A DNA stretch of 64,000 bases from Arachidicoccus rhizosphaerae (GTDB lineage: Bacteria; Bacteroidota; Bacteroidia; Chitinophagales; Chitinophagaceae): assembly GCF_900107765.1 (NCBI RefSeq), contig NZ_FNQY01000012.1, positions 1 through 64,000 of the forward strand, given 5' to 3'. The notes below the pieces were generated by a model, which was not told the DNA's origin, did not search any database, and was given only the letters and a program-made list of their open reading frames with translations. A program made the position numbers and the translations under genes. Below are positions 63,985 to 64,000 of this stretch, piece by piece. Positions within the stretch are counted from its first letter, which is position 1. Each line of letters begins with the position of its first letter.

Positions 63985-64000
63985 TTATTTTTAAAAAAAA

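Noticed and set aside
1-64000. CRISPR arrays, complete tRNA or rRNA genes
   Set aside because: No regularly spaced repeats and no complete cloverleaf pattern were noticed on reading; only a tRNA 3' fragment was found.

Overview
The window comes from a member of the Bacteroidota. Evidence: a SusC/SusD pair, a C-terminal type IX secretion sorting domain, many short-lipobox lipoproteins, Nudix-type arabinose regulators, DUF1680/GH127, and promoters with a TAnnTTTG -7 element. The plant-polymer gene content suggests a soil or rhizosphere saccharolytic organism, perhaps of the Chitinophagaceae; the genus cannot be read from this sequence.

Layout. (1) 1-1302 is accessory debris: the 5' part of an ISL3-type transposase cut by the window edge, beside the first ~40 codons of a DarT-type toxin gene; then a tRNA-Leu-like 3' end with its terminator that looks like an attachment-site scar, and a possible gene remnant. 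(2) 1332-9572 holds ordinary accessory genes: lipoproteins, a glyoxalase-fold protein, an alginate-lyase-like plus GH2 operon, DoxX, DinB and a seven-repeat lipoprotein. (3) 9782-18019 (minus) is a complete L-arabinose operon: araB, araD, araA, Na+/sugar symporter, Nudix-type AraR, GH51 arabinofuranosidase. (4) 18141-25907 is a trans-4-hydroxyproline catabolic locus: AraC regulator, DapA-family deaminase, ketoglutarate-semialdehyde dehydrogenase, hydroxyproline epimerase, FAD oxidase, with an Xaa-Pro aminopeptidase 10 bp behind. (5) 26331-40076 holds an unfamiliar HEFSH zinc peptidase, a GH127 beta-L-arabinofuranosidase, an M1 aminopeptidase, SusC/SusD and a propeller-type sensor kinase. (6) 40594-42476 holds a metallophosphoesterase and a glycosyltransferase. 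(7) 42599-50433 (minus) is an eight-gene dedicated fatty-acid-synthase operon: Lnt-like, PlsC-like, FabZ-like, two ketosynthases, FabI, a tailed ACP, FabG. (8) 50606-64000: T9SS-sorted protein, galM, second AraR-like Nudix regulator, DPP4-type peptidase, proline iminopeptidase, small envelope proteins, MGMT, DUF2059, and an Rrf2-regulated oxidoreductase with two matching operators.

How it fits together. Blocks 3-5, plus galM, the second AraR-like regulator, DPP4 and the iminopeptidase, read as one programme for plant hydroxyproline-rich glycoproteins (extensins, arabinogalactan proteins). GH51 and GH127 would remove alpha- and beta-linked arabinofuranose from hydroxyproline, proline-specific peptidases would cut the backbone, and dedicated pathways would consume both L-arabinose and hydroxyproline. 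The second notable unit is the dedicated FAS-II operon, which carries a histone-tail-like ACP and two possible acyl-transfer end points. No tRNA, rRNA or CRISPR array was seen apart from the tRNA fragment.
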